Origin: Eutreptiella sp. 'Long Island Sound 2002'
Lineage: Eukaryota > Euglenozoa > Euglenophyceae > Eutreptiales > Eutreptiaceae
Direction of reading: 5' to 3'
Length of the DNA stretch: 64,000 bases
Assembly (NCBI GenBank): GCA_964036045.1
Contig: OZ038381.1
Coordinates: forward strand, 130,703,708 to 130,767,707
The notes under the pieces are model-generated. The model was not told where the DNA came from. It was given only the letters and a program-made list of their open reading frames with translations, and made no database searches. Each line of letters begins with the position of its first letter. Position 1 is the stretch's first letter. The position numbers were made by a program, and so were the translations under genes. This document shows, one piece after another, positions 9,371 through 21,032 of this stretch.

Positions 9371-12207
9371 TACATGGACAGAGAAAGCGAGGCAGCATCA
9401 GTACCAACTAACTGTCGATTAGTTTAGCGGGTAGGGATAACTCATAGTGTGTGGGGGCCTGGCAGTCACGATGAGTAGACATCATCTGACCTGGATCTGC
9501 TTTATTTTATCCCGGTCATGGGGATTGATCCGTCTCGGGGTATGGGGATTTATACTAATACTTCAACCAAAAAAGCGTTGAAAGATATAGTCCGTCATTA
9601 CCAACCTTTTACTCATACTTTCTGGCTATCTTTAAAAACAAAGCCGAAACATCAGACACCTATCATGGCTAGAGATCATGTACAAAAGAATCGATATTCC
9701 ATCACAGCAGCGTAAAGCAATATGCATCGCGATCCTATTGCGTTACATACCACATTATGTACCATGATCCCCAGAAAGACATAGCCCAGAGGAATCTAAT
9801 AAGATATGAAGCTAGCAGGAATTCTGATTTTTGTAGAAATGTCCTAAATGACTTAGATCACCAAGCAAATAATCTGCACAAAGGGGTGAAAATGTAGAAG
9901 TGTGATCATCATATCCATTCAGAGAAAGAAGATGCTGGCTTGTGGCAATAGCTAAAGATGACAAAACCAAATGAATTGTATGTGAATGTAAGAGTGGGGT
10001 TTATGGGTAGGGGTGGGTTGGTCCCCTGGGGCTTGTTGGAAACGAAGTAAGTAAGTGATAAGGGAAAAAAAGTTGAAAGGTCAGATCTTTCATGGCACGC
10101 CGTTCAGCTCTAGTGCGAGCCAACGGATATCCTACACAACTGGAGGGTCGCCACTGCCTCATACGTGAAATGTATCATCGTCAGGTTGTCTCAGAAACGT
10201 AGAAGTAGTAAATTTCCAGAAGATGCTACTGTAGTTGAAGTGCGTTCTGTAACTTACCTGAGGACCAATTACTGCGAGCCCCTTGCCCAGCAGGTGGTTG
10301 TACAAAGCCATCCCTGCCGGGGCCTGTCTTCCTACATGAAGAGTGAATTCCGCTCAACTGAATTCGAGGATTCAGGCTATCCTGTTGGAGCTCAACTCCG
10401 TCATCTATCTCTACCGCAAGAGAAGGGGTCTATCCCACTGCAGAAAACGTACTGATCTACCCGCGCGAGGGTAGAAGCCCATTGCTTTAGGCTTTCGATA
10501 CCTTTGGATAATCCTTTTCAATGAGCCTACCGTAGTGCACCGCTGGTCCCGTTGGCTACCGGCGTAGGACTCTTCACTAACACATCGCGGAATGCATTGG
10601 CCAAGTCATAGGCTAAGTGACCAAGCTTAAACCTGATCACTTGTGTTACACAACCAAGATGTGGCGGGCGGAGACCAATGCCGGCTCTTGTAAGCAGACA
10701 CTGACTATCTACACGAAGGAAATGACTTAGAAATTGGCTCTTAGGGAAAAAATTGGATGGAAGTGCTACTACAGCAATTCATCAGACTGTGATATCCAAA
10801 TTAAACATGGAATAATCAAATGACGCATGGTATGTGTCTGTGTGTGTGCTGTATGTGTGGTGTGATGAGGGAGGGAATGTGTAAGAGAAATCCAATTAGG
10901 TCTGTCATGAATCTGATCGTATGGTGGCGGGGATAGAGTATGTATGTGATGTTGTATACTGTGGACACTCAAGTGAGCACTCCCAAACCGAGTAATTGAG
11001 GCTGTACCAGGCGATCTAGCGAAAGTTAACAAAGCGGAACGTACCCGTAGTGGTTCGGTAGCAAAATTGAGGATAAACTAGCTCTCCAGACCAAATGACC
11101 TAGGTCAATGATCGCGAGGATTGGAAAGGAGATTCATTCCTCACAACTTGCAGTTAATCAACAAAGGTTGAGGGGATACAAATTGATTGTTTGTTGCCGC
11201 GATCAAAAACTCGGGGTCTATGGAGCAAAAGGTGCTCATAGAACTACGAACGGCAGATCAATTACGGACCATATTGCATGTTGAGCATTATGGGCAAGCC
11301 CTTGCAATAAGGAAGTAAAGCAATAAGTATGAAATGTAAGATTTGCAAAGTGAAATGCAATGAATCAGTGACCTTTCTGAACGAAATGGATGGTCGAGTG
11401 CGGTCTTTTAATTTTTTACTTGGGTGCTCCTGCATAGAGTTATCTCTTTGGCCTTCCGCTCACACCCATCTTTCTCCACCCTCGTCCTCGGTGCCCTATT
11501 TCACCGCACGGCCCAAACTCCGTCCGCGCGGCTACCGGGACAATGTCCAACTTGCGGGCCCTACCACCATCAGGTACACCGTAATCAGGGCCCTAGGTTT
11601 GGAGGAGTCTCTGCGCGGATAGGACGGTGAATGTGGTGGTCGCAAGCGGTCTGTTAATGGTTGTGGCCAAGTTTGTTTTGTTGCCGAAAAAGACAACAAA
11701 ATGTTTTACTATTTATTGTGTGTCTACGTAATTCTGAGGTATCTACCTTGCTACCCAGGCTAAGCCTGGTTAGACTGAAACAGCACTGATGCAAACAATC
11801 ACAAACTGCAATATCATACAATGATTCAAGGTTAGAAGACCAAAGATTCGCGAATGGTTTAGCAAAACATTGACCGAAAAACCTGTTTTTCCTTGAAAAT
11901 GCGCAGCTTCTGCACCACCTTTCTGTACTATGTTGCGGAGATGTCAGGTGAAGAATATCTGCACTGTGTAGGGCATGTCCTCAGGTTTGAGAAACATATT
12001 TGATGTTGCCCCAATTCATCATAGGTTCAGAGAAATAGAAGTTGGGGGGAGACACATGAATCTCACATGCAACATGTGCTGAAAAGCCATCAAAAAAGCA
12101 TACAGAAATCGATCTTCTTAACTGTCATTCCATCCTCAAAAACATTCATTGATTGAATATAGGCAAACTAGACACCATTACCTTTCAAAAACAGCTTTGA
12201 TGACTTT
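9371..12207. other. Element F central region, no supported gene
   Basis: AT-rich. The small plus-strand frames at 9518-9715 and 10165-10455 look somewhat protein-like, but I cannot place them and see no signal around them. A short TG-rich run lies at 10828-10865, and a two-copy TAAG motif at 10047-10056. No RNA gene recognised. Confidence 0.5.
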
Positions 12208-12862
12208 TTAACTCATTACAGGCTCTCGAAAGCGTCTTGTTCTTGTAGCATCATGAACAACAAGTGTGAAAACATGCCTTGATGTACCAAGTTGACCACC
12301 ATGGGAAAAGATCCCTTCTTTACCACACAAGTTCAAGGTAAATATGTTTTTGGAATCTCCATGCTCCAGTGTTGGTGAAACACCTTGGTTCAGGTTCGAA
12401 CTCACCCTGGTCCCAGGAAATTGATTAAACCACCAAAACCATTTTTCATGTTTCTTTACCAAGTGGTTTGTGTGGTAAGGTGTTGCAATTTTATGATAGC
12501 CATTCGCATTGTGCGAAAACAAAAACAACTCAGGGTTAGAAAGCACGTACTTCAGTGTTATTCAAAACAATAATGTCGAACATCAAACCTTTTTTCTCTG
12601 AGAGATATGAAGTAAGCACAAAAGGCACTTTTGAAGAGTTTTCAAAAGAGTGGTTCATGGGTGACTTTGGTTGAGATGATAAAAAGAGGACAAAAGATTG
12701 TTTCCAACCAGATGAAGCAGCTGATAGAAGCGTATCACTGTCTACTTTCAGAAGAAAATTAGTCCAGATTTGTTCACCGCAGTGGCGCGAAGATATGCGT
12801 AAAACACCAAATGTCATTTTGGGTGTTTTAGGGGGTCGGACAAAAAGTGATTCATGGGTCAT
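12208..12862 (-). pseudogene. Decayed coding remnant of element F, unknown product
   Basis: Two overlapping minus-strand frames (12862-12536 and 12546-12208) join by one frameshift near 12540 into a continuous protein-like stretch: FVLFLSSQPKSPMNHSFE, FDIIVLNNTE, then YVLSNPELFLFSHNANGYHK and KWFWWFNQFPGTRVSS. Composition is normal globular rather than low-complexity, which is why I keep it. I do not recognise a family. It lies upstream of, and in the same sense as, the PIP-box gene. Confidence 0.35.
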
Positions 12863-13725
12863 CTTGTGAAAAACACAGAAAGGGACGGTTGTTTTTTTTG
12901 CCGAAGTGAAAGTCGGTTTTCGAAGCCAGCTGTCTCTAGGTTACAATGGCGCTTTCGTTGGCGTGATTCAACGCACTGGCGCGTAGTTATGCGTGAAATG
13001 AGTTAGGCCATTTTCATCATTTTTGGCCTTTTGAAGCATCAAAGAGATGGAAGAAATCATAAAGAATTCAAAGCTTTTGGGCTCCAAGGAGGGTGCACTG
13101 TGACTCGGGTGGGGATTAATAGTCACGGACCGTCGCTTTTGCCCCTTCCCTTGACATAGGGTCTCTTGTAGGACCGTAAGCAAGGAGAAGAAAAGCCTTG
13201 ATAATTCAATTCAAAAAGCATGCAAAATGTAGCACAAGAAAGCAACACAATCAATGGCCCTAGGCCTCCATGAGCCTCAAGAGAGCCTGCAGAGGCTAGC
13301 TGACAGCGCTCTCGCAAGATGTCATCATTTCAGAAGTCCTCGTCGTCGTCGCTAAAGCTCTAGCAAAGCGCTTTGTGTAGTCCAAGTTCACCACGTTTTT
13401 GAAACTTGTTGTTAAGCTAGATCCTTCAGAATCTTCACCAAACCCAATGAAAGAAGGGCTCTAGGCGTCTTTTCGAAGTCGGCTGCAGCCACTGGCGTCG
13501 CTCGTCGTCGTTTCAGTGCGCCGTGAGCTGCGCCTTTCGAGTTTTGAATTCATTTGAAGCTTCTTTTGAAGGTACAAGGAAGTATACCTTCAAGTTCATA
13601 AGGTGTCTTCAACGTTTTGTCAAATTCAAGCAAGGAACTCACTTTACTTAAACAGTGTACGATGGCCCAGCTGCTGCGCGTCGTCCTCTTCTTTGTCGAG
13701 CTGCTGAAACTCTGGATTACTGGAC
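12863..13725. other. Element F 5' internal leader region
   Basis: No gene supported. An imperfect 26-base motif containing TGGCGCG and TATGCGT occurs at 12779-12804 and again at 12972-12997. No tRNA-complementary PBS is recognisable next to the 5' LTR. Confidence 0.45.
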
Positions 13726-14395
13726 TGTATTGTGCTTGTACTTAGGGTGCACAATAAACCCTTTTATCCTTGTCTTGCACTTCAAAGTCAAATTGTTTCA
13801 AATGAATTTCTCCATTCCAATTGATTCCCTTGGCAAGCACAAAGTAGGCAACAGCAGGAAGACGAAGTCGTGAACGAACATTGAGCTGGACGGACTGCCT
13901 GGTCCGGTAATCCCGGTTCACATGCCTGAATAACAAGAGCATTGATGGTACAATAAATTCTCATTACAAAGGCGACAAAACCCATATTTTAGCAACTTTC
14001 TGAGTAGTCTATCTTGTCAATGGCCTTGTCAACATTACGTAAATCACTGTCGGCGACAGCAGGCGCCGAGAATCGCGACAGGCCTTCTGAAGCTTCTAAA
14101 TAGCTTTAAAATAGCTTCTGATATATTGGAAACTTCTAAAATATCAACACAAATGATTAAATCACATTATAAGCATATGGAATGTGTTTATTCATGTAAG
14201 GCTACTAATGTATCCTAGGTCCCTGCTCTCTGTAGGGTACCTAAGAGCGGTAGACTCTAGCAGTAAGCTATAGGCTTGGAATAAAAGCCATTTATGAGCA
14301 AATATCCTGGTGTTCTAGGATGTTGAAGCTCTGAGAGGTCTAGTAGAGATCCTGCAGAGAGCTTCTGAGAGGCCCAAATGCCCTGACTTATTACG
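13726..14395 (-). repeat. Element F 5' LTR
   Basis: 670-bp partner of 5586-6255. Its outer end reads CGTAATAAG on the minus strand, so the first base of the expected TG has changed. A GGGT-containing duplication follows at 14396. Confidence 0.8.
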
Positions 14396-14504
14396 GGGTG
14401 CACGTCGCGCGCACATTCCAGGCCCCGCCTGGCGGCGGCGTTACGGCGCCAGGTGTGGGACGCGGGGCGGTGTGCCTGCTCGCCGGGCGCGCGGCTCATG
14501 GCTC

Positions 14505-15860
14505 AGGGGGTCAGCGGGTGTCGCAGCGTTGCGACGTATAACGCCGGTGGCCCGCCTGGGGGGGGGGGCTTTCCCCCCCCTCTCTGTCAGAAGGGCTCCG
14601 GGGCCGGCGTGGTCTGGCGGTGCAGGAATCAGTGGCCCAGCTGGTGGTCATTCCAGGGGGCGGGGGTTCTTGCGGGTTGTGCCTTTGCCCCCTGGCAGAC
14701 CGCCGTGGGATGTTGGGGGGGTTGGCCAGGTCAGGGTAGTGTGGCGTGCCCCATGCCGTCGTGTGCCCCATCTGCCCGTCCCTTTTAGCCGTGGGGGACC
14801 CCACGGGCCCCTCATGTCGGCCCTAGGGGGCCAGCTGCCCGCGATGGTGTTACCAGTCTGGTGGCTACGGGCGCTGGGGGCGTCGCTCTTGGTGTTATGG
14901 AAGAGAGCTGGGTCCCTGAAGGTCCGGGGGGTTGCTGGCTCGCGGTTCTGAGGGGGGCCCCCTCTGCGGTTCCAAACCCCTTTTTGCGCGTTCGGGGGGG
15001 GGCGGCATCCGCGGTCCACCATTGTCCGGGCCGCACGTCACCGGCGTGCCGGCCAGGGCCAGGGGTTACGGCTTAGGGGGGGGGTCTTCCCCCTACGTGT
15101 TCGCCGGTGTGCAAACAGCTGGGGGGGGTATGTGCCCTCGATTTGAGTGCCCTGGCTTGCCGTGGGGGGGTTCCCGTTGTTTTCTCTCGTTGCCAAGAGC
15201 CCGTGCAGCATGGTTGCGCGAAGGGTAGTGGCCGGCTTAGGGAGGGCCGCAGTTATCCTATGGGGGGGGGTCCCGCGTTGCGCCTGCGCCCCCCCCCGGC
15301 AGCCCAGGGCCGGTTTTTTTGGGGGGGGGGAGGGGGGTCGTGGCAGGATGGCGTGGCTTGTCTTACGCCATTGTGTGCCCCACCCAGTGGTCCCCGGCTG
15401 CGTGGGGACAATCTTGCGGGCCCTTTGGCCCGGGGCGGCGTCACCAGCCTGGTGGTTATGGATGCTGGGGGGTGGCGGCCCGGGCTACTCCTTAGCCGTC
15501 TAGGGGCGGCATTTCTGGGCCGTGTGGGTGAGGGCTGGAGTCAGAGGGGTCCGGGGGGTTCCTCGGTCGCGGCTCGGAGGGGACTCGCGTTGCCGCACGC
15601 GCCTGATTGTCTCGCACTGCTGCTGCCTGCCACGCTCACTCCCTGTTTCTGCCCTCCGTGTGTCTGCGCCAGCTGCGGCCCACCTTTGCCCGGGCCGCGT
15701 ATCGCTTGCGCGCTCGCGAAGGTCAGAGGTCATGGTCCAGGGGCGGCGTCCCCCCCACCCATTCTAGCGCACAGACAGCTGGGAGGGGCATGTGCTCAGG
15801 CTCGGGGTCCATGGCTTGTGGGGGGGAGCACCGCGGGGCACAGGCTTACGCACTCTCAGT
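14505..15860. repeat. Imperfect tandem duplication of about 0.6 kb
   Basis: Several segments recur in the same order about 590-660 bases apart: ACCAGTCTGGTGG near 14850 versus ACCAGCCTGGTGG near 15440, GGTCCGGGGGGTT near 14920 versus GGTCCGGGGGGTT near 15548, and ACAGCTGGGGGG near 15116 versus ACAGCTGGGAGG near 15775. Spacing drifts through indels in the G runs. Confidence 0.55.
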
Positions 15861-15918
15861 CGGTGGCACGGACCCCCTCCCCCTCCCTGGGTTCGCCGTC
15901 AGGGGTTCAGGGATTGGG

Positions 15919-16754
15919 TTACAGTATGCTGCGCAATTGCCGCGGGCAGACCCCCGGCTGGCCGTCTGCACTCCCTGCTGCCGCAGGTGCTGTTGCCCGT
16001 GGCACCGCCGTCAGCCCCGCTTCAGCTTCTGCACTCGCAGGGGCTGCGGTGGCGGCGGGTTCTTCAGAATGGATGAGGGTGCGCGCACTTCCCGAGGCAG
16101 CCAGAGATCGGCCTCCGCGTCCGTGAGGCGGAGCACCGGCCCCCCCTTCCGGGAAGGCCGGCCAAACGCGCTCCAGGTCGGACCATGCTGTCCGATCCAG
16201 GGCCCGGAGGCCCCCTTTGTTGTCCACCCGGGCCACGTGACCCCCCCGGCGCACCTCCTGGTTGGCCTAGTCCCCCCGGAGGAGCAGAGCGTCGAAAGGC
16301 GGATTGCTCTTGTACCCTGACATGGGCCAGCTCAGCCACCCTAGCACCTCGGGCACCACGGGCAGGGTCTTGCCCCCCAGGGGGCTCAGGGACGGTGTCC
16401 CGGTCCCGCACCCATACGTCCCGGGCCTCGGCGGGATGCGGGGACCCCTCGGCTCCCTGCGCCAGCTCCGCCCAGTGTTCCTTCGTCGCCGGGGGGGTGG
16501 CCATCCGTGCCGTCTCCGCACGGGGCTACCGCGCCGCTGCAGCAGCGGCCATCCGCAAAGGCTCCGCCCGAGGCTCTCGTGCCTCCGGTGCGGGGTTGCG
16601 CGGGGTGCCAGCATGCCCACGTGGGGGGGCCTGGTGGCGGGGGAGCCCGGAGGGGATCAGGGCTCCCAAAGAGGGGTCGATGTTGTAGATGGGGAGCAGC
16701 CGGTGGTGATGGGCGTGGTCTGCCGGCATCCGCTAGATGCCGGGGGTAATGCAC
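15919..16754 (-). pseudogene. Minus-strand coding remnant, unknown
   Basis: Minus-strand frames chain with shifts: a segment with VLGWLSWPMSGYKSNPPF (about 16350-16270) is followed by GHVARVDNKGGLRALDRTAW and SDLERVWPAFPEGG (16240-16150). These pieces look like normal protein, flanked by Ala/Arg/Pro-rich sequence of low value. Frame changes near 16270. Possibly retroelement-derived; no domain recognised. Confidence 0.35.
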
Positions 16755-16969
16755 CGCACCGCCTGGACCTCCGGTGGCGGGGCCGCCCGGCCCCCTTTCA
16801 CTCGCAGGTGGTGCCCTTTGCCATTCTCAACCCCTTCCGCCTCCCGGCCCTGTCCACCATGTCCCTGACGGCCCGCATCGCCCCTTCATCCCCTGCCCTC
16901 GAGTCCCTTCTCTGCCCCTGGTCCCCTGATCCCGTGCTCCCCTGCTCCCGTCACGGAAAAAAGGGTTGA

Positions 16970-17032
16970 GAAATCGGGTATAGGCTGAAGAGCTGGTACA
17001 ATGGCAGGGGCTGGTCCTACAGACCCTCTTGA
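16970..17032 (+). repeat. Element C 5' LTR remnant
   Basis: The last 60 or so bases before the PBS align with the 3' end of the A and B LTRs, including the GGGGCTGGTCCT block that matches GGGGCCGGTCCT in A. Upstream sequence is the unrelated GC-rich block. Confidence 0.6.
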
Positions 17033-17046
17033 TGGTAGCAGAGGTT
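17033..17046 (+). other. Element C primer binding site (initiator Met tRNA type)
   Basis: TGGTAGCAGAGG at 17033-17044, identical to the A and B PBS cores and close to the TGGTATCAGAGC form common in plant retrotransposons. Confidence 0.75.
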
Positions 17047-18371
17047 TACCTGCCGTCTACCGCCACCCGGGGTGCTTGGGCCCTCATGAGCCCTGCCCAA
17101 GTGGCTGCAGGGTAACCATGCACGATACCGTCGAGATATCATCGGTTGAAGCCCCAGAAGAAGGAAGATATTTTCCGAAAGAGGAATGCGTACCGACATG
17201 GGGGACATTGTCACCTCTTTGAAGGAACATGTCGAAAACGATATAATCTCCGATTACCCGCGGAAGAATCGGACGAGGTCATAAGCTGCACCAGCAGCTC
17301 ACAGACCCAGCGCTACCGCAAACGCGGTTCGCCAAAACCGTCCGAGGCAGATGGGGAAACAATGGTGGAAATGACACTGAGCGCTGTCCGCCGGATGTTC
17401 CGTGCTGCGTCGCATTCCGAGGCATATCAGACTTGCTACCCTTCGGATAGTACCGGCATAGAGCCAGATTTCCTGGCAGTCCGGTCGCATACCGCGCTCA
17501 TTCCTGAACTTGCTCATGACGCAGAGCGGGATTCATTGTAGCGAAGGGCAGCCACAACCCGAGTGCCGAGACACACCGACTTCGGGGCGACCAGAGCGGC
17601 ACCCATGGGCGAGGGGGGAGTTGGGGAAGAAGTTCGGAGGATGGACGGTGACGGGACAGGCGACTCCGTGAAGGGCGGAGGAGAAGGGCGTGGAGCTCCG
17701 GGAAAGCCGCCACAGGACAGTCGACATCGTGAAAGACATGATCGCTATCCCTCACGAGGACAGCAAGAAAGCGGCGTGCGGGAGAGCTGGGAGTGAAGAT
17801 CACTGCCATTGCCGGCATGTGGAGTTCCTCATCAGTTCTCGGGCCGGCAACGATTCCCCTATTCAGAGGATCAACAACTCGGAGGACACCATCTCTGGAA
17901 GCTTTGGGGACCAGACCATCTTCGACAACGGTCTGAAGACCATCCGCTAACGTCGAGAGGACTACGAGGCCAAGCTGGAGAGAATGCTGGTACAGCAGCA
18001 AGGGGTAGTGGAAAACATGATCAAGTACTTGGAGACAGTCGGTGACAGGATGAGGGATTTGGAGAAGCGTTGAGGAATTCCAACGCCCTTCACGGTACGA
18101 GGCCCTGATGTGCCACGGGATCCTGCTCCGGAGTCGTTGTTAAGACAGGTGACGACATTGACAACCCCGCAGGAGGATTGGCGCCCATGAGGCGTCCCAT
18201 GGAATCGGCCCCATGTCGTCCGCCACCGGTTGACCACTCATTAATGAGGCGCATCCAATCGTTCTCCGCCAGTGTCATGTTGGTGGAGAAGACGCCGAAA
18301 AAAGGCTTGGTACGCCCAAGCCGTATACCTGTGAGGTGACCGCTCACATCGACATGAGCAGTCCTCCAGCC

Positions 18372-19331
18372 GCGGCGATTGAGTTTGATTTCGGCGACTG
18401 CGCTGCAAATTTGTTCAGACTGGGAGTTCGCCGCAAATTCACAATGAAATTCACAGGAATGGAAATTCCTTGCGAATTCTGTCTGCTGATTCGCTGAAAG
18501 TCGGGTCGGCGGAGCCTGTCCCGCTCCGGCGTTTTTATTGACTTTTGTTCGGCCGATTTCTTGACACTCTCTCTGAGTTAAAGGGTGAAGCTTGGCAGAA
18601 TTTTAGTTGACCACAACGACCAACTATCAATCAGTGCATTTAGTAACCAATTACAGTTTTTCAAATGCCAGATCAAGAAAAAGAATCACGCTGGAACAGA
18701 AACTGGGACTATGTATAGTTCGATCTTATCATGAACAATGATTGTAGAAAGTAACAGCCTCAGACTCTCAGAGAGCTTCGAAAAGTCCGGCAAACAAAAG
18801 TCCCAAAATTGCCGAGGCTGCCACACTGGCGATGACGCCGGCGCCATGAATGAAGCCTTATGTTCCTCATGTATCTGTTATTTCGTTTCTTAGCCCAACT
18901 CCAGTGCTATGGTTGAATCGAAGGATGCAATGAATGAAGGCCGAAATACAGGCAACCAGTTGTTCATATGTGATCGTTCGTCTGTGGCTTGGTGAGTGTG
19001 CATGGTTTGTTGCTTCTTTTCCGAGAAGCAGTTGACGAATGCAAGGGAGGGTCTGTGGATGTTGATTTGGTATTCTTGGTTTTCATTTGTTGCTGTTGTA
19101 GGACAACCCGTTCCCGACTAAATACCTGTTTGCAAATGGAAAAATTTGGAAAAGGGTAGGCCAACTTCAGGTCCGCCTATGGGTTCTCACAGTTGGGTCG
19201 GTTCAAGCAAATTCAGAGAGAATTCAAAATGGAAGTCCCGAATTTAAATTGGAGGGATCCGCGAATTTGTGCGAATTTCCGTGCGAATTCGAATTCGAGC
19301 GAATTTGTGCGAATCTGAACCTGCATCCCTA
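18372..19331. mobile_element. Probable non-autonomous hAT-like insertion in element C gag
   Basis: Gag homology stops at 18371 and resumes at 19332. The 960-base insert is flanked by CTCCAGCC (18364-18371) and CTGCAGCA (19332-19339), 6 of 8 matching, the TSD length of hAT transposons. The right end is TGCATCCCTA, the reverse complement of the TAGGGATG-type hAT terminus. The left end (GCGGCGATTGAG...) pairs only partly with it. Subterminal GCGAATT motifs cluster at the right end (19258-19318), with weaker versions at the left. No transposase is encoded. Confidence 0.5.
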
Positions 19332-21029
19332 CTGCAGCAACGTTCGACGCCAGAGCTGCTTATGTGGCACGTGTGGACGAACAAGCGTTGAGGTCAGTGG
19401 CTCGCGGAGATGGTTCAAGTGGAAGGACAAAGATCCATGGGCGCACGACCTGCGGTCGGAAATATGGACTACGGGAGGTCCGAGCATGGCACAAGTTGAG
19501 CCCTGGCCGTGTCAAGACATTGAAATCAGGGGCGTGTATTCCCACTCCTCGGGTAATGGGAGTTCAGGAGGCATCCGGCTTGGTGGCGGCATCGTTTCGG
19601 ATGTCCGGGATGGTGTGAGGATTGGAGACCTCCGAGGTGTGAAAATTCCCTAGTACGACGCCAATCCAGCCAACCTCGACGCCTTCATCCTCGACTGGAA
19701 AGATTGTGCCCAGACAATTGTGGATGACATGCAGCAGGAGATCCGTGACAAGTGGGCATGCCACGCCTTTCCAAATCATTTCGCCTCGGAGCTAAAGGCG
19801 GATTTACATCAGTACGGAGGAGCGATGCCTGGATTGGTTGGAGCAAGAAGAATGAGTGGACGCTCCCAACCAAAAGATGGAAGATCTTTGGTCCATACCC
19901 CACAACCACGAATGTGGAGAATTGAAGTTGAGGAATTGGACAAGGTACTTCCGTAAGTACCGCCAGCTTTTGAGGCGAGTTCAAGATTGGTCAGAATCAA
20001 GCGAGATTTGCCATCTCCTGCGAGATATACTACCATCATGGCGCAAGAAACGTGTGGACGATGAAGAGAAGAAGCAGGCAAAGAGGCTCATCGCAGTACG
20101 CATTATGTCGCCCGAAGATCAGCATCCTCCTATCGTGGAATATTTCAGGCAAACCGTGGGAGAGCTGGACCGGATGATCTCCATGAAGAATTCCGTCTAC
20201 GTGGAGGTAGTCCGGGACACGGCCGGAGGACGTCTGCTGCGGCTCAACAACATTGAGTGGGGACGTGGGGAGAAGCTGAGGATGCAGATGATCCCAGCCC
20301 GCATGACCTTGGACGCAATAGTCCAATATCTGAGCGTGGCATTGAAGCTTAATTCCAAAAGGAAGGCTCACATTGAGGACCGTCTTGCGCAATGGGAATC
20401 GCGATCGCCGGGAGGATTGGAATTATCGCGAAATCCAAGAAGGACCAACCGTCGGCAAAGATTGAAGTCAAAGTCCAGGATCCCAGGATGGAAAGACGTC
20501 GTCCGGCGCGGAGTATATGACTCGGGTAGATCATCAAGATGCACACTTCTTCGTGTTCGTGGCCTACAACAGGAAAGCGTATGGTCATGATAAGGCCAAG
20601 TGGAGGAAAGCCCCCCAAACAACAAGGAATGGAGCTGCGGAGAAGTGAAAATCCCCCGATGAGGTTTACCGAGTACTGGCGGGAACATTAATGGTGCTGG
20701 GTCTGCTATGGGAAAAGGCCAGTCCCATAAGCACGACCACGAAGTGTGCAAGGTGTACGAGGAGGACAAGCGGGCATACTTGCAAGCCCACCCCGAAAAG
20801 GTTGACAAGCAGAAGCAGATCGACGAATGGAAAAGGAGAGAAGCTGGTGGAGGTGGACATGTGGGATCCAGCCACCATGGCAATCGACGGATTCGCCAAG
20901 TTGATGTGGTTGCGGAGTCGCTAAGGAAGGCCACGGAGGACTTGAAAAATCAACGAATGAAGGAATGAACGAATGGGACGTCAAGGCCCAGGTGATTTGC
21001 AGCAGGATAGTGCTGTGATAAACCAGACG

Positions 21030-21032
21030 TAG
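21030..21032 (+). promoter_or_regulatory. Conserved gag/pol amber codon, element C
   Basis: TAG in the context ACG-TAG-AGA-GGC, aligned base for base with the gag-terminal TAG of A (28751) and B (52621-52619). The following codons translate as SHGNGTPEVSPPQI, matching SPHGNGTSEVSPPKI in B. Confidence 0.7.

Larger units (their letters stand above)
5586..14395 (-). mobile_element. Element F: 8.8-kb LTR-bounded element without recognisable RT
   Basis: Two direct repeats of exactly 670 bp (5586-6255 and 13726-14395) bound an internal region of about 7.5 kb. They are flanked by GGGTC (5581-5585) and GGGTG (14396-14400); shifting both boundaries one base left gives a perfect GGGGT duplication but loses TG/CA ends. 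On the minus strand a polypurine tract abuts the repeat that opens TGTAATAAG, so the element reads right to left. I cannot find a tRNA-complementary PBS next to 13726, nor gag, protease, reverse transcriptase or integrase. The interior instead holds a broken multi-exon gene (7413-9370) and another decayed frame (12208-12862), both in the same sense. It is AT-richer than the GC-rich target it split. It could be a non-autonomous LARD-like retrotransposon that captured a gene, or a DNA element with terminal direct repeats. Confidence 0.75.
14401..16969. other. GC-rich block, right part
   Basis: Continuation of 4106-5580 after element F. Long G runs (15078-15085, 15119-15126, 15318-15335) give strong G-quadruplex patterns on the plus strand. 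Apart from the minus-strand remnant at 15919-16754 I see no gene; the long plus-strand frames (up to 339 codons at 15107) run through homopolymers and overlap in several phases. Confidence 0.55.
17198..21032 (+). pseudogene. gag: Element C gag pseudogene
   Basis: The start ATG at 17198 (Met-Gly-Asp-Ile-Val) matches the Met-Asp-Asp-Leu-Val and Met-Glu-Asp-Leu-Val starts of A and B. Recognisable pieces: RYRKRGSPKPSE (17312-17347), CHCRHVEFLI (17803-17833), GVYSHSSGNG, GIRLGGG and RIGDLRGVKIP before a TAG at 19651-19653, then a nucleic-acid-binding knuckle CWVCYGKGQSHKHDHEVC near 20698. The last has the spacing C-X2-C-X6-H-X-H-X-H-X2-C, as in A and B. The gene is split by the insertion at 18372-19331 and by many frameshifts. 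It ends at an amber codon homologous to the one ending Gag in A and B. Confidence 0.85.

Noticed and set aside
9518-9715. 65-codon plus-strand frame with protein-like look
   Set aside because: Short, isolated and against the sense of element F; no homology that I can name.
15107-16126. 339-codon Gly/Pro/Ala-rich plus-strand frame
   Set aside because: It passes through long G and C homopolymers and overlaps equally open frames in other phases.
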